A stretch of DNA of 17,478 nucleotides. Origin: Actinomycetales bacterium. GTDB lineage: Bacteria; Actinomycetota; Actinomycetes; Actinomycetales; Beutenbergiaceae. The stretch spans positions 1 to 17,478 of the forward strand of contig JAENWO010000010.1 of assembly GCA_016649925.1 (NCBI GenBank). Reading direction: 5' to 3'. Below the pieces are notes generated by a model. That model saw nothing but the letters and a program-made list of their open reading frames with translations. It was not told where the DNA came from and did not search any database. This document shows, in pieces, positions 14,426 to 17,478 of this stretch; positions within the stretch are counted from its first letter, which is position 1, and each line of letters opens with the position of its first letter. The position numbers and the translations under genes are program-made.

Positions 14426-15574
14426 ATGAGAATTGTGGTCGCACCAGACAAGTTCAAGGGAAGCCTTACGGCGAGCGAGGCGGCAAGGATCATCGGTGCG
14501 GCCCTCCGGGCGTGCGCCCCCGAGGCAACGATCGTCGAACATCCCGTCGCAGACGGTGGTGAAGGCACCGTGGACCTGGCCGTTCGCAGCGGATTCGCCC
14601 CGATCGTGCGCCAGGTCCCCGGCCCGTTGGGCACGCCCGTGTCGGCGACCTACGCACTCCGACAGCGGGAGGCCGTGATCGAGATGGCCTCCGCGGCCGG
14701 ACTGGCACTGTTGCCAGACGGCCCTGACGACCACACGGCGGCGCGCGCTTCGACGCACGGCGTTGGAGTGCTGGTCGCCGACGCGCTTGACCGCGGTGCG
14801 GACCGGATCGTGCTCGGCGTGGGCGGCAGCGCCTCCACCGACGGTGGTGCGGGTCTGTTGGTGGCGCTGGGGGCGAGAGTGCTCGATGCGGAGGGGCGTC
14901 CTATTGCACCTGGCGGGGCCGCGCTTGTGATGGGGGCCCGCCTGGACGTGAGCGGGCTCGACTCCCGGCTGCGGGGCACCGACCTGGTCATGGCCTGCGA
15001 CGTTGACAACCCGCTCGTCGGTCCTCGGGGCGCAGCCCGGGTATTCAGTCCCCAGAAGGGCGCTTCGGCAGCGACAGTCGGGAGGCTGGAGGAGGCGCTC
15101 ATGCACTGGAGCGCCCTCGTGGCTGCCGAGACGGGTGCCGATCTGGCGTCCGCGCCCAGCGCCGGCGCAGCAGGGGGAACGGCGTACGCCGCCCTGGCGC
15201 TGCTGGGGGCCCGCCTTAAGCCTGGCGTCGACCTGCTGTTGGAGCTCTCCGGCTTCGCACGGGTCGTCGCGGGTGCCGATCTCGTAGTCGTCGGGGAAGG
15301 CTCGCTGGACGCCCAGACGCTCGGGGGCAAGGGGCCGGCCGGCGTGGCCGCCGCCGCGCGCGAGAGTGGGGCCAGTGTCGTGGCCGTCGTGGGGCGGACC
15401 ACCCTCACGCGCGCGCAATCCGCGCGCATGGGGCTTGACAGGGTCTACGCGATGACCGACGTCGAGCCGCGAACGGATGTTTCGATGCGCGAGGCCGAAC
15501 GGGTGCTGTGGAGCACCGCGCAGCGAGTTGCGAACGAGTGCCTGCAGAGGCCCTCCAACGGCGTTCGACGGTAG
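14426..15574 (+). CDS. Glycerate kinase (type 1, GlxK/GarK family)
   Basis: Phosphorylates glycerate (2-phosphoglycerate in most family members), leading into central metabolism; 382 residues, the normal length. Family motifs are clear: APDKFKGSLTA at the N-terminus, VADGGEGT, GVGGSASTDGGAG and DNPLVGPRGAARVFSPQKGA. The start is ATG 14426, because the family normally begins M-R/K-I-V-V-A-P-D. GTG 14414 in frame, four codons earlier, is the alternative, and neither has a good ribosome site. Its presence among catabolic genes suggests that glycerate, or a precursor such as hydroxypyruvate or tartronate semialdehyde, is formed from the substrate. No glyoxylate carboligase or tartronate semialdehyde reductase gene is present nearby. 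Confidence 0.93.
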   Translation: MRIVVAPDKFKGSLTASEAARIIGAALRACAPEATIVEHPVADGGEGTVDLAVRSGFAPIVRQVPGPLGTPVSATYALRQREAVIEMASAAGLALLPDGPDDHTAARASTHGVGVLVADALDRGADRIVLGVGGSASTDGGAGLLVALGARVLDAEGRPIAPGGAALVMGARLDVSGLDSRLRGTDLVMACDVDNPLVGPRGAARVFSPQKGASAATVGRLEEALMHWSALVAAETGADLASAPSAGAAGGTAYAALALLGARLKPGVDLLLELSGFARVVAGADLVVVGEGSLDAQTLGGKGPAGVAAAARESGASVVAVVGRTTLTRAQSARMGLDRVYAMTDVEPRTDVSMREAERVLWSTAQRVANECLQRPSNGVRR

Positions 15575-15587
15575 AGGGAGTGCACGC

Positions 15588-16364
15588 GTGGACAAGGTCG
15601 TAGGGAGTGCGGCGGAGGCGGTCGCGGACATCGGGAGCGGGTCGCGGCTCGCGGTGGGTGGTTTCGGGTTGTGCGGGATCCCGTCGGTGTTGATTGACGC
15701 GGTGCTGGCCTCGGGTGCCGATGAGCTGGAGGCGGTGTCTAACAACTGCGGGGTCGACGAGTGGGGCCTGGGGCGGTTGTTGATGGCGAAGCGGTTGCGG
15801 CGGATGATCTCGTCGTACGTGGGGGAGAACAAGGAGTTCGCGCGGCAGTACCTCTCCGGTGAGCTGGAGGTGGAGCTGACCCCGCAGGGGACGCTGGCGG
15901 AGCGGATGCGGGCGGGTGGTTCGGGGATCGCGGCGTTCTTCACCGCGACCGGTGGGGGGACGCAGGTGGCCGAGGGTGGGCTGCCGTGGCGCTACGACGC
16001 GGAGGGCAACGTGGTCGTGTCCTCGCCGCCGAAGGAGACCCGGAAGTTCACCGATGCGCTGGGTGAGGAGCGGGAGTACGTGATGGAGGAGGCGATCGTG
16101 GCCGACTTCGGGCTGGTGCGGGCCTGGAAGGGTGACCGGCACGGCAACCTCGTCTACCGGGACTCGGCGCGCAACTTCAACCCGCTGGCGGCGATGTGTG
16201 GGCGGACCACGATCGCGGAGGTCGAGGAGCTGGTCGAGCCCGGTGAGCTGAACCCGAACGACGTGCACACCCCGGGGGTGTTCGTGCAGCGCGTGGTGGC
16301 GCTGAGTCCGGAGCAGGCCGCGGACAAGCGGATCGAGAAGCGGACCGTGAGGAGCCGGGCATGA
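15588..16364 (+). CDS. 3-oxoacid-type CoA-transferase subunit A
   Basis: Alpha subunit of a family I CoA-transferase (ScoA/PcaI/AtoD group), 258 residues. It shows GGFGLCGIPSVLI, the glycine-rich oxyanion segment, then SNNCGVDEWGLG and FFTATGGGTQVAEGG, all characteristic of succinyl-CoA:3-oxoacid transferase. With subunit B it moves CoA between a donor such as succinyl-CoA and a 3-oxoacid. The start is GTG 15588, preceded by AGAGGGAG right after the glycerate kinase stop; the frame is open further upstream, but that is a shadow. Codons here are strikingly G-ending compared with the kinase gene before it. Acetoacetate made by BKACE is the obvious candidate acceptor. Confidence 0.94.
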   Translation: MDKVVGSAAEAVADIGSGSRLAVGGFGLCGIPSVLIDAVLASGADELEAVSNNCGVDEWGLGRLLMAKRLRRMISSYVGENKEFARQYLSGELEVELTPQGTLAERMRAGGSGIAAFFTATGGGTQVAEGGLPWRYDAEGNVVVSSPPKETRKFTDALGEEREYVMEEAIVADFGLVRAWKGDRHGNLVYRDSARNFNPLAAMCGRTTIAEVEELVEPGELNPNDVHTPGVFVQRVVALSPEQAADKRIEKRTVRSRA

Positions 16365-16993
16365 GCTGGACGCGTGAGGAGATGGCGGCGCGGGCGGCCT
16401 CGGAGCTGACCGACGGGTCGTACGTAAACCTGGGGATCGGGCTGCCGACGCTGGTGCCGAACTACGTCGCCGACGACATGGAGCTGGTGCTGCAGTCGGA
16501 GAACGGGATCCTGGGGGTGGGGGCCTACCCCTACGAGGGTGAGGAGGACCCGGACCTGATCAACGCGGGCAAGGAGACCGTCACCCTGCGCAAGGGGGCG
16601 TCGTTCTTCGACTCCGCGACGTCGTTCGGGATGATCCGCGGCGGGAAGATCGACGCCGCGATCCTGGGCGCGATGCAGGTCTCGGCCGCGGGTGACATCG
16701 CGAACTGGATGATCCCGGGGAAGATGGTCAAGGGCATGGGCGGGGCGATGGACTTGGTCCACGGCGCGAAGCGGGTGATCGTGCTGATGGAGCACGTGGC
16801 GCGCGACGGGTCGTACAAGATCGTCGAGGAGTGCTCGCTGCCCTACACGGGGCGGGGCGTGGTGCAGCGGATCATCACCGACCTGGCCGTGATCGACGTA
16901 CTCCCCGACGCCGGTGGCCTGAGGCTGGTCGAGCTCGCACCGGACGTGACCGAGGACGAGGTCCGCGAAAAGACCGAACCCGCCGTGGCGTGA
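16361..16993 (+). CDS. 3-oxoacid-type CoA-transferase subunit B
   Basis: Beta subunit of the same enzyme, 210 residues, the standard length. The catalytic glutamate that forms the glutamyl-CoA thioester is Glu47 in QSENGILGVG, after YVNLGIGLPTLVPNY. GGKIDAAILGAMQVS and GGAMDLVHGAKRVIV are also diagnostic. The start ATG 16361 overlaps the subunit A stop in ATGA, so the two chains are translationally coupled. Substrate range (acetoacetate, 3-oxoadipate or another acid) cannot be decided from the sequence. No thiolase follows; the next sequence is a transposase fragment, so any downstream thiolase must be elsewhere or was lost. Confidence 0.95.
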   Translation: MSWTREEMAARAASELTDGSYVNLGIGLPTLVPNYVADDMELVLQSENGILGVGAYPYEGEEDPDLINAGKETVTLRKGASFFDSATSFGMIRGGKIDAAILGAMQVSAAGDIANWMIPGKMVKGMGGAMDLVHGAKRVIVLMEHVARDGSYKIVEECSLPYTGRGVVQRIITDLAVIDVLPDAGGLRLVELAPDVTEDEVREKTEPAVA

Positions 16994-17059
16994 GAGGCGT
17001 CCAGCGTGCGGGCCGACTCACCTCGGCAGGATCCGCGAGCGTCTGCGAGACCTCCGGAG

Positions 17060-17478
17060 CATGACACGTCGAAGGCGGCCACACACCCGCTGCTGTTTGT
17101 GGGTATGGCCTTCGACGCGCCTGCTGGCCAGCCAGGACAGAACGGTGTCCGTGCGTTAACCGCTCTGAATGAAAGCGGCCTACCGAAGAAGTACCTTCTC
17201 GGAGACCGTGCGTACTTCGCCGGGGCAGACACTGAGAATTTTCATGAGGCGGTCTTCGATTTTGGATACATGCCTGTCACCGACTACAAGAAGACGCAAC
17301 TCGGAACCCAGACGCAGTTCAAGGGGGCGATTCAGGTTGAGGGCTGGTGGTACTGCCCGTGCATGCCGCAAGGCCTCATAGACGCGACCGTTGACTATCG
17401 TGCAGCGAAGGGCAAAATCTCTGACGAGGATTACCACGCGACGATTGCCGCGCGGGTGAAGTACGCCGCAGTGCGCAA
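17060..17478 (+). pseudogene. Transposase fragment lacking its N-terminal part, runs off the window
   Basis: The frame is open from the CoA-transferase stop to the window end, but protein-like sequence starts only near 17060. It includes THPLLFVGMAFDAPAG, then KKYLLGDRAYFAGAD, FDFGYMPVTDYKKTQLG, then GAIQVEGWWYCPCMPQGLID, then DYRAAKGKISDEDYHA. This resembles DDE-type transposase-like proteins common in actinobacteria, in which a GDRAY segment carries a catalytic Asp. The normal N-terminal region and any proper start are absent, so this is a 5'-truncated remnant. Base use is visibly less GC-rich than in the preceding genes, which supports a separate origin. The family is recognised by pattern memory only, and the 3' end is not in view. 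Confidence 0.6.
17067..17117. repeat. Inverted repeat at the start of the transposase remnant
   Basis: CGTCGAAGGC (17067-17076) and GCCTTCGACG (17108-17117) are perfect 10-bp inverted arms 31 nt apart, and partial pairing continues inward (CCACACACCC against GTGGGTATGG). It lies 74 nt after the CoA-transferase stop. It could stop operon 2 transcription or mark a rearrangement junction. There is no T-run, and it overlaps apparent transposase coding sequence, so it may be incidental. Confidence 0.35.

Noticed and set aside
5527..15574. Purine/allantoin degradation (XDH plus glycerate kinase)
   Set aside because: Urate oxidase, allantoinase, glyoxylate carboligase and tartronate semialdehyde reductase are all missing, while BKACE and CoA-transferase have no place there.
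14363..15943. 526-codon minus-strand open frame over the glycerate kinase and CoA-transferase genes
   Set aside because: It is a high-GC shadow; the plus strand carries unmistakable family motifs in this stretch.
1..17478. CRISPR arrays, tRNA or rRNA genes
   Set aside because: I saw no regularly spaced repeats and no tRNA- or rRNA-like sequence by eye.

Overview
The window is GC-rich throughout, with GTG starts, G/C-ending codons, AGGAGG-type ribosome sites and protein families typical of actinobacteria. A soil or environmental actinomycete (for example of the Nocardioides or Pseudonocardia type) is likely, but the genus cannot be fixed from the sequence. The core, about 2640-16993, is a 13-gene catabolic gene cluster bounded on both sides by transposon remnants, so it looks like an accessory island.

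Left edge (1-2640). An IS21-family element enters from the left on the minus strand: istA is cut by the window edge, and its multiple end repeats lie at 1162-1237. The element abuts, and appears to have interrupted, a polytopic membrane protein gene of which only the 3' part survives (about 1237-2050). Positions 2051-2640 hold hairpins and perhaps a decayed coding remnant, but no confident gene.

Operon 1 (2717-10133, plus strand) runs from a clear sigma70-type promoter (TTGACA-N17-TACATT). It encodes an ABC importer of the taurine/nitrate/NMT1 type (ATPase, permease, lipoprotein). This is followed by a three-subunit molybdenum hydroxylase of the xanthine dehydrogenase/CO dehydrogenase family (FAD, 2Fe-2S and Mo subunits) and an ACMSD-type amidohydrolase_2 protein. 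The enzyme genes overlap by 4-8 nt.

Central control (10134-11904). A GntR/FCD regulator and a BKACE (DUF849, beta-keto acid cleavage enzyme) gene lie on the minus strand. They are divergent from operon 2.

Operon 2 (11905-16993, plus strand) encodes an isatin-hydrolase/kynurenine-formamidase-type cyclase-fold metal hydrolase, a zinc alcohol dehydrogenase and a gamma-carbonic-anhydrase/PaaY-like hexapeptide protein. It continues with glycerate kinase and the two subunits of a 3-oxoacid-type CoA-transferase.

The two plus-strand operons carry the same 13-bp site (ATCGATAATCGAT or its complement) placed on their promoters, which ties them into one regulon, most likely under the GntR protein. A plausible reading is uptake of an unknown compound, probably an N-heterocycle or cyclic amide. 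It would then undergo molybdoenzyme hydroxylation, ring or amide hydrolysis, decarboxylation or hydrolysis by the ACMSD-like enzyme, and alcohol oxidation to a beta-keto acid. BKACE would cleave that acid to acetoacetate plus an acyl-CoA, and the CoA-transferase would activate the acetoacetate. Glycerate kinase suggests that a C3 acid is also released. I know of no described pathway with exactly this enzyme set; the substrate and the order of steps are inference.

Right edge (17060-17478). A transposase fragment without its N-terminal part begins about 70 nt after the last catabolic gene and runs off the window.
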